Source: Phytopseudomonas flavescens
GTDB lineage: Bacteria; Pseudomonadota; Gammaproteobacteria; Pseudomonadales; Pseudomonadaceae
Assembly (NCBI RefSeq): GCF_900100535.1
Contig: NZ_FNDG01000015.1
Coordinates: 62,001-126,000, forward strand
Length of the DNA stretch: 64,000 nucleotides
Direction: 5' to 3'
Shown: positions 44,151 to 50,996 of the stretch, piece by piece
Layout of the letters: each line of letters opens with the position of its first letter
How positions within the stretch are numbered: position 1 is the stretch's first letter
Position numbers and translations under genes: made by a program
The notes under the pieces: generated by a model
Database searches by the model: none
What the model was told of the DNA's origin: nothing
The model's input: only the letters and a program-made list of their open reading frames with translations

Positions 44151-45470
44151 CTACTTGGCCCACCTGGCACTGCCAATGCGCGTGACGTTCTCACCCGACT
44201 GCTTGGCAAATTCATGCGGCGTCACATGGTCCTCGCGGTTTGCCTCCAGAAACCGGCTCCACCAAGTCATGATCATCCGACGCTCCTCAAGGAACTCGGC
44301 CTTGTGGATATACGCGGCGCGCACATTGTTGCGCTCCTTATGGCTCATCTGGCGCTCGATGGCCGTCTCCGACCACAAGCCGGACTCGATCAACGCACTG
44401 CACGCCATGGAGCGGAACCCGTGGCCGCAGATGTCTACCTTGGTGTCGTAGCCCATCGTCCTCAAGGCAGCGTTCACCGTGTTCTCGGACATCGGTTTCC
44501 ATGGTTTGGCGTCTCCGGCAAACACTAGGTCGAATTTGCCGGTGATCTTGTGGATCTGCTCCAGCAAGGTCACCGCTTGCGGGGATAAGGGTACAAGGTG
44601 AATGTCTCCTGCCATTTTTGTACCCCGTGTGGAAAAGGGTACGCCGTCCAGCGCTGGGCGGGTGTCGGGGATCTCCCAGATACCGCGCTTGAGGTCAAAT
44701 TCATTCCAGCGAGCGAAGCGCAATTCGCTGGAGCGCACGAACACGTGCAAGGAGAGCATCACCGTCAACCGCGTTAGGGCCCTGCCGCGATAGGTGTCTA
44801 TGAGTTCCAGCAGTTCTGGCAGGCGAGCCAGTGGCAGTGCTGGCCTATGTTTTACGCGGGGGGCCTTTATTGAGCCTTCGAGATCGTGCGCCGGGTTCTG
44901 GGTGATCAGCCGGAGCCGTTTGGCTTCCCGCATGATGCTCTGGAGGTAGTTTTGTACCCTTAAGGCAACGTCGATCGTGCCGCGCTTCTTGATTGCCTCA
45001 AGCGGCGTCATCAGGTCGTGGGTATCCAGATCGACGATGGCTCGGGCGCCAATCAAGGGAAAGACGTGAGTCTTGAGTCGTCTCAGCACGGTTTTGGAGT
45101 GGCCGGGCGCCCACTTGGCAGACATTTCCCTGTGCCAGTCCAACGCTACGTCTTCGAATGTTCGGCCGTTAATAGCAGCCGTAGTCTTGGCGTCTCGCTT
45201 TGACTCAATGGGATCAACGCCATTCGCCAGCTGCCTTTTCGCCTCAAGCCGTTTCCGTCGTGCATCGGCGAGGGTTATCACCGGGTAGTTGCCGAAAGAG
45301 GTCAGGCCCTCTCGCCCGTCTGGCTTCACATAGCGAAGACGCCAGCCCTTGCGGCCATTCGGTTGAACCAGGAGGTAGAGCCCGTCGCCGTCGAAGAGCT
45401 TGTAGGCGCGGTCTGTAGGCTTTGCCGAGCGGCAAGCGGTGTCGGTAAGAGGTGCGGTTGTACGCGACAT
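44151..45470 (-). CDS. P4-type integrase of the defence island
   Basis: 439 residues from the ATG at 45470 (MSRTTAPLTDTACRSAKPTD). N-terminal DUF4102-type arm-binding domain (GDGLYLLVQPNGRKGWRLRY), core-binding domain, and catalytic residues Arg in VRSSELRFARW, HxxR in HGFRSMA, His in MSHKERN and Tyr in AAYIHKAEF. P4 integrases insert at tRNA 3' ends. The gene begins 162 bp from a tRNA-Thr 3' half and reads away from it, the standard arrangement, so it should have inserted this island. Confidence 0.92.
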   Translation of the reverse strand: MSRTTAPLTDTACRSAKPTDRAYKLFDGDGLYLLVQPNGRKGWRLRYVKPDGREGLTSFGNYPVITLADARRKRLEAKRQLANGVDPIESKRDAKTTAAINGRTFEDVALDWHREMSAKWAPGHSKTVLRRLKTHVFPLIGARAIVDLDTHDLMTPLEAIKKRGTIDVALRVQNYLQSIMREAKRLRLITQNPAHDLEGSIKAPRVKHRPALPLARLPELLELIDTYRGRALTRLTVMLSLHVFVRSSELRFARWNEFDLKRGIWEIPDTRPALDGVPFSTRGTKMAGDIHLVPLSPQAVTLLEQIHKITGKFDLVFAGDAKPWKPMSENTVNAALRTMGYDTKVDICGHGFRSMACSALIESGLWSETAIERQMSHKERNNVRAAYIHKAEFLEERRMIMTWWSRFLEANREDHVTPHEFAKQSGENVTRIGSARWAK

Positions 45471-45562
45471 AAGGGTACTCCTTATTATCGAATTGAAACC
45501 TACCCTAATCTTTACCCTTAAAAGCGCTGGCTGCCACCGGAATCCGACGGAACGCCAAAACG

Positions 45563-45589
45563 AAAAAACCCGCCAGAAGGCGGGTTTTT
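45563..45589. terminator. Bidirectional intrinsic terminator between integrase and tRNA-Thr fragment
   Basis: AAAAACCCGCC, loop AGAA, GGCGGGTTTTT: an A-tract, 6-bp GC stem and T-tract usable on both strands. In the minus direction it would end a tRNA-Thr transcript. Confidence 0.85.
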
Positions 45590-45593
45590 CAAG

Positions 45594-45627
45594 GGTTCCA
45601 GAGATTTTTAAAGCCTTCTCTGGAACC
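45594..45627. repeat. 11-bp inverted repeat next to the tRNA 3' end
   Basis: GGTTCCAGAGA (45594-45604) and TCTCTGGAACC (45617-45627), perfect arms, 5 bp from the tRNA-Thr fragment. Candidate integrase or excisionase site, or a tRNA processing hairpin. Confidence 0.5.
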
Positions 45628-45632
45628 TCAAA

Positions 45633-45677
45633 TGGTGCCGGCACCAGGAGTCGAACCCGGGACCTACTGATTACAAG
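45633..45677 (-). tRNA. 3' half of tRNA-Thr (TGT), attachment site, incomplete
   Basis: The minus strand reads CTTGTAATCAGTAGGTC, then the T-arm GGGTTCGACTCC and acceptor TGCCGGCACCA. This matches positions 32-76 of Pseudomonas tRNA-Thr with anticodon TGT. The 5' half is missing: upstream sequence is prophage attachment DNA. It is therefore a 45-bp attachment repeat, not a working gene. The intact tRNA should lie at the other end of the prophage, beyond the window. Confidence 0.85.
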
Positions 45678-45718
45678 AAATCTCGTCGTTGCATATAAAT
45701 CATGCACTTACGCGATTC

Positions 45719-45782
45719 CTTGTTACGTGCAGGCAGCCGTAAGGGCCAGGTTCCATGCGGTACCTGGCGCGCTTGTTACGTG
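45719..45782. repeat. Paired direct repeats in the prophage attachment region
   Basis: CTTGTTACGTG occurs at 45719-45729 and 45772-45782, with an inverted pair CCAGGT/ACCTGG (45746-45767) between them. Position between the core site and the integrase gene suggests integrase arm-type sites. Confidence 0.5.
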
Positions 45783-45795
45783 GTGTGGGAAGGGG

Positions 45796-46947
45796 TCAGA
45801 TGACCGAGGGATCGACCGTGGGAACGCTCAGGTCGTAGATATCGAGCATGGCGGCGTCGCGGTGGCCGCTGGCTTGCTGCTTGTCGGCACGGGTGCCGGC
45901 GGTGTCGGTGATGCCCCGGCGCTTGAGGTCGTGCAGGCCGAAGCGCTGCTCGGCGGTGATGTCGCCTTCCTCGATCGCTCTCCAGATGAAACGCTGCCAG
46001 GCGGTGTCCAGGCCGCTTTTCTTCAACTGGCGGCCGTGGGCGCCGATGATCAGGAAGCGCTGCTCCGCGCTGATCGGTATCGGGATCTTCCGCTTGTTCC
46101 ATACCTTGGCCCGATAGGCCTTGGCGCCGTCCCAGGCCGCGCGTAGGCGAGGTGTCCAGCGCACGATGTTGTCGCGGCTGCCCTTGCGCCGGTTGGTGAT
46201 GATCCCCTCGGGTGTCTCGTTGGCGTCGGTCAGCGTGACGGTTTCGATTCCGCGCAGTCGGCACAGATAAGACAACTCGATCACGTGTACCAGGTACTGT
46301 GGGCATGCTCCCGGCACACCCCTGGCGAGTCGGCCCATGTGCTTGGCACGGTCGATCAGTACCTCCATGACGGCATGTGACGGCAGGCGCCGCCGCTTGC
46401 GCTCTTTGGGGGCCTCGATGCCAATCGCTGGGTTCACTTCCAGGTAACCGCGGTTGCGGCCCCACTGCATCACCAGGCGCAGGTAACGCAATGCATGGGC
46501 GGCCTTGGATGGTTTGCCTTCCTCGGCGATCAGGTCGATGACACGTTGCACCAGGGCTGGAGAGAACTTGCGAACAGCCAGGTCGCCCAGCGGCTTGCCC
46601 AGCTTCGTGGGCAGCTCAAGCAGTACGTCGCGGGCGTAGGTGTAGCTTTCCTGTGTCGATGCAGCCAGACCAGCAAAGCGAGTGCTGGCGTGGTACTGCT
46701 CGCACAGGAACCGCAGGCTTTCACGATCCGCGGCTGCACGCACGTCCATGATGGCGTGCAGATCGGCCAGCGAGGCGTCGGCCGGCGCGATGTTCTTGCG
46801 GCGCTGCTTACCTGCCCCTCCATCGCGGTAAAGCGTGTACCAGACGCCGCTGTCTCGCGGGTCAAAAAAAACGGCCGCTGGAAGAGCGGCCTGATCGATG
46901 TGTGGGGGAATGTGCGGATTGTGCTTCCGCTTTCTCGCTCGCCTCAT
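45796..46947 (-). CDS. int: Prophage tyrosine integrase
   Basis: 383 residues from the ATG at 46947, which overlaps the stop of the DUF4224 gene by 4 bp. N-terminal arm-binding part (FDPRDSGVWYTLYRDGG), SAM-like core-binding domain (about 80-170) and a catalytic domain with Arg in YLCRLRGIETV, HxxR in LHDLKRRGI, His in SGHRDAAM and probable nucleophile Tyr in LDIYDLS. It lies 118 bp from the tRNA-Thr repeat and reads toward it. Responsible for prophage insertion. Confidence 0.9.
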   Translation of the reverse strand: MRRARKRKHNPHIPPHIDQAALPAAVFFDPRDSGVWYTLYRDGGAGKQRRKNIAPADASLADLHAIMDVRAAADRESLRFLCEQYHASTRFAGLAASTQESYTYARDVLLELPTKLGKPLGDLAVRKFSPALVQRVIDLIAEEGKPSKAAHALRYLRLVMQWGRNRGYLEVNPAIGIEAPKERKRRRLPSHAVMEVLIDRAKHMGRLARGVPGACPQYLVHVIELSYLCRLRGIETVTLTDANETPEGIITNRRKGSRDNIVRWTPRLRAAWDGAKAYRAKVWNKRKIPIPISAEQRFLIIGAHGRQLKKSGLDTAWQRFIWRAIEEGDITAEQRFGLHDLKRRGITDTAGTRADKQQASGHRDAAMLDIYDLSVPTVDPSVI

Positions 46948-47231
46948 AGGATGTCGACGCCGTACTGTTCCTGTGGTGCTTGGCCGATACCGCCGGCCTG
47001 GTTGACCAGATCCACCGTCGTCCATGGGCCGGCGCGGCCCCGGAACAGGTGGATACCCTGTTGCTGCAGCGTGCGTTCCACGTCAGCGCGCCGGCGGTAG
47101 CCGGTGATGCGCTTGAGGTCATCGAAGGTCAACATGCCGGTTGGCCCTGGTTGTGGCGGGTGGCCGAGGGTAGCACCGCCCTCAACCCCCGCAGTACCAG
47201 AAACGGCAGCGCCAGTTTCTGGCTCACCCAT
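46944..47231 (-). CDS. DUF4224 protein, integrase-coupled
   Basis: 95 residues. The family core begins at MLTFDDLKRITGYRRRADVE (residue 33 on) and forms a small winged-helix-like unit. I keep the ATG at 47231 because GAGG lies 6 nt upstream; an ATG at 47135 would give the core only. Its stop overlaps the integrase start and its own start overlaps the HicA-like stop, so these three are coupled. DUF4224 members sit next to phage integrases and may act as excisionase or recombination directionality factor. Confidence 0.75.
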   Translation of the reverse strand: MGEPETGAAVSGTAGVEGGATLGHPPQPGPTGMLTFDDLKRITGYRRRADVERTLQQQGIHLFRGRAGPWTTVDLVNQAGGIGQAPQEQYGVDIL

Positions 47232-47463
47232 GCATCACCTCAGCCGATCGATCTGCCCTGACCAGCATGGCCAGGGCGTTGCGGTAAGCACGCCAGTCGC
47301 TCGGCGTGCTGCTGGTAAAAACTGGCGTGCAGCCTGGCTTCTGGAAGCGGACGTGACCGCCGCGTGTGCGACGAGCTGTCCAGCCGTTGTTAGCGGCGTA
47401 AACCAGCAGGTGCAATAGTGACTTGCCGCAGCGCCGGCCAGTGCTCAGGATGATCTGGCTCAT
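47224..47463 (-). CDS. HicA-like dsRNA-binding-fold phage protein
   Basis: 79 residues. The pattern AANNGWTARRTRGGHVRFQK followed by VFTSSTPSDWRAYRNALAML is that of HicA-like phage proteins, with the GGH histidine of HicA toxins. No HicB antitoxin is next to it, so a toxin role is doubtful. Its start overlaps the methyltransferase stop by 4 bp. Confidence 0.7.
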   Translation of the reverse strand: MSQIILSTGRRCGKSLLHLLVYAANNGWTARRTRGGHVRFQKPGCTPVFTSSTPSDWRAYRNALAMLVRADRSAEVMHG

Positions 47464-49256
47464 TCCCCGCGCCCCTGCCCCTGTTGTGCCACGCTCAGGC
47501 CAATCGCCACCGGGCGCACCCATACCGGCATGTTGCTGAGCATGAAGGTTTCGCCGGCGCCGGCCAGCAGCAGGGTGGTGCCCATCACGTGGGCGATGGC
47601 CTCGGCCGCATGGGGAGGGACAGCATTACCGATTCGCTCGCGCCACGCTTGGTCGCTCAGCCCGTCCAGTTCGAGCTGTTCTTCCGGGTCAACCAGGCTC
47701 TGCAGTGCAGCCAGCTCCAGGGTGGTGAATGGGCGGTGCCAGGTGCCGTCAAGGCTGGTAATGATGCAGGTCAGGCGCTCTGCGGCAGCAGGCATGCGTG
47801 GGTCGGCGATGCTCCAGCGGCCATTGTCCTGGCGCGCGCTGGCCGATACCGCGCCGGCCTGGCCATTCCAGTCCACTACACCGTAATGCCCGCCGGTGAG
47901 GTACGGGTCACCTTTCACCTTCGCCATGCCCGGGCGCGGATCTGCAACAGCGAAAGCGCCCTGCCCGGTGGTGCTGCCGGCGATGACGGTGCCGGCAGCT
48001 TCCTGATAGCCAGTTACCAGGTATTTGCCGAAGCCGTCCCCCGCGCGGCGAGGGTCGGCAATGCATTGGCCAGTGCCGTGGGCGCTCGTTACGGTGCGGG
48101 TCTCACGGTCGTAGGGAACGATGCGGAATTCGTTGGAGTGCTTGGCTTTGCCGTGGTGACGTGGATCGGCAACGCTGAAAGTACCTTGCCCGGGCGACTT
48201 CACGCCGATCACTGCTCCGCTAGTGTCTTCCCAGCGGCGCACGCCGTACTGCTGGTATTGCAGCGCCCCGCTAGGCGCCCGCGGATCTGCGACGGAGAAC
48301 GCACCATTGGTGGGGCCTGACTCGCCGGCGATGACGCCGGTTGATTGATCCCAGCGGCGCACACCCAGGAATCCGCCACGGTACTCAGGCACGATCAAGA
48401 AGTCGCGCAGATAGCCGTCCTCGATCGCCAGGCGGTTGAGCGACCGCCAGTCCTTACCGGCTTCGACCAGGGCAAGGCGCACCCAGGTTTTCCACTGCAG
48501 GGCTGGCACGCGGTGCATCGGGCCGGCGGCTTCGACATCGCCGGCCAGCGGCATGCGGCCGAGGATGTCGCCAACAGCGCGCAGCGTCTTCTTCTCCGGC
48601 TCGTACAGGAATGGCGGCACCTTCTCGACGTGGCGAGCCACCAGCAGGAAGCGTTTGCGGCTTTGCGCCAGGCCGCCCAGCTCGCCGCAGTCGTGAGTGG
48701 TCTCGGCTACCGCATAGCCGTAGTACTCCAGCAGCTTACCGATCTGGTCGAGCAGGTGCCGGCCGCGGGTGGCCAGGCGCGGCACGTTCTCGAACACGAT
48801 GAGCGACACCGGGTTGTGCTTCCAGGCCTCACACATGAGCCAGACACAGCGCAGCGTCAGCTCGTTGAGGGCCTGATATTTGGGGGTGAGGCTCATGGTT
48901 TCGGACAGCAAGCCCGACGCGCCTTTGCATGGGCTGCTTATGAACACCGCATCAGGGTCTTCGTTTCCGGCAGCTCGGCGCACGTCCTCGGCCGTGGCTT
49001 CCTTCCAGCCCGCGAGCGGCTCAGCGCCGTGGAATCGGGTGTACTGGTCACGGGTGAACAGATCCATCAGGGTGCCGGGCACACCTGCCAGGCGCTCGAA
49101 GTCGCGCAGGCCAGCCGGGTCGACATCGATGCCGCCTACACAGCGCCACTCGGCTTGCATGTTGCCTACTACCGGCTTTGCCCGGTTAAAGCCCTTGGCA
49201 CCGCCGCCAAGCCCACAGCAGAAGTGGAAGTGTTTGAGGGTGTGCTTAACGAGCAT
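47460..49256 (-). CDS. Phage C5 cytosine-specific DNA methyltransferase with internal repeats
   Basis: 598 residues. Motif I FHFCCGLGGGAKGF, motif IV SSPCKG (catalytic C110), motif VI FENVPR (E156), motif VIII QSRKRFLLV and C-terminal motif X IGNAVPPHAAEAIA. Between VIII and X, where the target recognition domain sits, there are five ~30-residue repeats each ending in (V/I)ADPR (297-326, 337-366, 377-403, 411-441, 458-487). It probably protects phage DNA from host restriction; no cognate restriction gene is present. Overlaps neighbours on both sides. Confidence 0.88.
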   Translation of the reverse strand: MLVKHTLKHFHFCCGLGGGAKGFNRAKPVVGNMQAEWRCVGGIDVDPAGLRDFERLAGVPGTLMDLFTRDQYTRFHGAEPLAGWKEATAEDVRRAAGNEDPDAVFISSPCKGASGLLSETMSLTPKYQALNELTLRCVWLMCEAWKHNPVSLIVFENVPRLATRGRHLLDQIGKLLEYYGYAVAETTHDCGELGGLAQSRKRFLLVARHVEKVPPFLYEPEKKTLRAVGDILGRMPLAGDVEAAGPMHRVPALQWKTWVRLALVEAGKDWRSLNRLAIEDGYLRDFLIVPEYRGGFLGVRRWDQSTGVIAGESGPTNGAFSVADPRAPSGALQYQQYGVRRWEDTSGAVIGVKSPGQGTFSVADPRHHGKAKHSNEFRIVPYDRETRTVTSAHGTGQCIADPRRAGDGFGKYLVTGYQEAAGTVIAGSTTGQGAFAVADPRPGMAKVKGDPYLTGGHYGVVDWNGQAGAVSASARQDNGRWSIADPRMPAAAERLTCIITSLDGTWHRPFTTLELAALQSLVDPEEQLELDGLSDQAWRERIGNAVPPHAAEAIAHVMGTTLLLAGAGETFMLSNMPVWVRPVAIGLSVAQQGQGRGE

Positions 49257-49500
49257 AGCGGCGGCGCTCCTGCAGGGCCTGTTTCTTGGCGGCTTGTTCA
49301 GCCATGTAGGTCTGCCACTGGGCGTCTTTCATTTTCTGGCGGATGCGGCTGCACTTGGCGTGTTTGCGGGTGGAGCGGGCGGTGTGGCAGATGTCGCAGA
49401 TGCTGGACATATCCAGGCGGCTGCCGGCGAGTGGGGGCCTGATGCGGGCTGGCGGTGTGGTAGGCTCTGCGCCGCCGCCTTGGGGTTGATTCACTTGCAT
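49246..49500 (-). CDS. Small cysteine-containing phage protein
   Basis: 84 residues from the ATG at 49500 with AAAGGAG upstream. CDICHTARSTRKHAKC gives a CxxC...C pattern that may bind zinc; the C-terminus is basic and helical (KMKDAQWQTYMAEQAAKKQA). It overlaps the methyltransferase start by 11 bp. Family unknown. Confidence 0.65.
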   Translation of the reverse strand: MQVNQPQGGGAEPTTPPARIRPPLAGSRLDMSSICDICHTARSTRKHAKCSRIRQKMKDAQWQTYMAEQAAKKQALQERRRYAR

Positions 49501-49574
49501 GGTGCTTCTCCTTTGGGGTGGTTGGCGTCGGGGGTTGCAGCCCCCGGCGCCGTCTCTTTCCGGGTATTCCCGTG

Positions 49575-49943
49575 TCACTCGGGCCTTGGGCCCCAGTCTT
49601 TTTTCAGCTGCGACCAGACCGCGTCGCCGTCCTCGAAGTACTCGTGCACCTCTTGCTCCGGCCGGCGATCCAGGCGCAGCAGGGTCATGCAGTCGTTCCA
49701 CAGTGCTGTGTCCAGCCCGCGCAGGAAGGTGAGCGGGAAGGGGAACGCCTGGCCGTTGTAGAGGCTGAGCAGGAACATGCCGACGATGCGGCTCTGGTTG
49801 GTGTCGCGCTGGGCGACCGGTACCAGGCGTTTGAGCGCCTCGATGCCGGCGGCCTGGATGGCCGGGCGCTCGGCTTCCTCGGCGGCCAGCGCCGCCAGGG
49901 CATCGCGGAACTGCTGCGGTAATTGGGGTGAGGGCTTCTGCAT
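49575..49943 (-). CDS. DUF7673-like phage protein
   Basis: 122 residues from the ATG at 49943 (AAGGAG upstream). Helical, with DTNQSRIVGMFLLSLYNGQAF and LDTALWNDCMTLLRLD as the conserved-looking stretches. I recognise it as a common Pseudomonas phage/ICE hypothetical and am unsure of the DUF number. Function unknown. Confidence 0.7.
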   Translation of the reverse strand: MQKPSPQLPQQFRDALAALAAEEAERPAIQAAGIEALKRLVPVAQRDTNQSRIVGMFLLSLYNGQAFPFPLTFLRGLDTALWNDCMTLLRLDRRPEQEVHEYFEDGDAVWSQLKKDWGPRPE

Positions 49944-49995
49944 GTTGCTTCTCCTTCGGGTGTCGCCCAGGCGTTGCAGCGCCTGGGCGGTTGGG

Positions 49996-50115
49996 TCAGT
50001 GGGTGAGGTGCAGCAGCAGGTCGGGGGTGGCGTTGGCGCCGGCGGCGAGCAGCAGCAGGGCGATGCCGCTACCGATCAGGGTGGCGATGACGCTGGTTGG
50101 GGTTTCGTCGTTCAT
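49996..50115 (-). CDS. 39-aa membrane microprotein
   Basis: Begins MNDETPTSVIATLIGSG at the ATG at 50115, with GAGGA upstream, and carries one hydrophobic helix (ATLIGSGIALLLLAAG). It starts 3 bp after the stop of the ATPase gene, in the same direction. Length, ribosome site and tight spacing support a real gene; function unknown. Confidence 0.5.
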   Translation of the reverse strand: MNDETPTSVIATLIGSGIALLLLAAGANATPDLLLHLTH

Positions 50116-50118
50116 GGC

Positions 50119-50943
50119 TCAGTCCTCGACCGGGCCGCGGGTGCGGCCGACGGTGTGCCACGCCATGCCGCGCACCACGGCCTTGGCGGATTCGAGAGCG
50201 GCGGCTGGGACGTGGAACAGGGTGTCGAGGAAGTCGAGCAAGGCGATCAGCTGGGCGTGGTTGCGGGCGTCGCGGATGTTCAACTCGGTGCTCACCTGGT
50301 CGGCCAGCTCGAAGGCCAGCGCCTCGGCCTTGCCCATGCAGAAGACGGCCATGTCCTGGTGCGCCTTGACGGTGGCCAGGAAGCCTTCCAGCTCGCTGAG
50401 GTGCAGGTCATACAGGGCCTGCACGGCGGCGCTGCGCTCGGGCGCCTGTTCGGCGCGCTTGAGCTGCACCTCGACACTGCGTTGCTTGAGGATGTTGGGC
50501 CCGGTGCCGACGATGACCAGGGCGCCACGGAAGCGCACTGGCTGACCGAAGTCGGCGCGCATGCCCAGGGATGTGCTGTAGCACTCGCGCAGGGCCTCCC
50601 AGTCGAAGCGCTCGCCGCCGTCATCGCTGGCCACGTCGTCGATCACCACCGGTTCGCTCACCGCCTTGGCCAACTGGGCCAGCAGGGCGCTGAACGTGTG
50701 GTTGCGGTTGGTGACGCCGTCCGGTTCGGCCACGCCCGACAGCTTCCACAGGTTGCTGACCAGGGTGGATTTGCCGCTGCCCGCGTCGCCGTTGATCTGC
50801 AGGATGGGGTAGGTGCCCTGCAGGTTGCGGATGCGCTCGGCATGGTAGGCGCCGGCCCACCAGGCCAGGGCTACAAGGCCCTTGGCGCCGAACGCGGTGG
50901 TGAACAGTTCCAGCCATTTGGGGGTGGGTTGTTGGTTTTGCAT
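50119..50943 (-). CDS. P-loop ATPase paralogous to the primase helicase domain
   Basis: 274 residues from the ATG at 50943 (AAAGGAG upstream). Walker A LQINGDAGSGKSTLV (K58) and a Walker B-like PVVIDDVASDD. The start, FGAKGLVALAWWAGAYHAER then NLWKL, matches FGAQGVVALTFWFGSLFCEQ and LLWKL in the primase at 50997, so the two are paralogues. It lacks the primase half. Role in phage replication is likely, as helicase or regulator of the partner. Confidence 0.8.
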   Translation of the reverse strand: MQNQQPTPKWLELFTTAFGAKGLVALAWWAGAYHAERIRNLQGTYPILQINGDAGSGKSTLVSNLWKLSGVAEPDGVTNRNHTFSALLAQLAKAVSEPVVIDDVASDDGGERFDWEALRECYSTSLGMRADFGQPVRFRGALVIVGTGPNILKQRSVEVQLKRAEQAPERSAAVQALYDLHLSELEGFLATVKAHQDMAVFCMGKAEALAFELADQVSTELNIRDARNHAQLIALLDFLDTLFHVPAAALESAKAVVRGMAWHTVGRTRGPVED

Positions 50944-50996
50944 GGTGCTTCTCCTTTGGGGTTGTTTGCCTGGGCGTTGCAGCGCCTGGGCGGGGG

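Larger units (their letters stand above)
31149..45655. mobile_element. tRNA-Thr-associated defence island (~14.5 kb)
   Basis: Bounded by the 16-bp direct repeat GGCACCAGGAGTCGAA at 31149-31164 and 45640-45655; the right copy is part of a tRNA-Thr 3' half. A P4-type integrase lies at the right end, oriented away from the tRNA end as usual. Contents: a STAND NTPase operon, a Gabija-type pair and a recombinase pair. Nearly all genes are on the minus strand. In 31165-31644 and 43221-44150 I see no confident genes. Confidence 0.75.

Noticed and set aside
45439..47100. Plus-strand frames opposite the integrases
   Set aside because: Both integrases are clear on the minus strand; the plus-strand products are low-complexity.
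47224..47463. HicA-like gene as half of a toxin-antitoxin pair
   Set aside because: No HicB-like gene on either side; the neighbours are a methyltransferase and DUF4224, so it is kept as a phage protein only.
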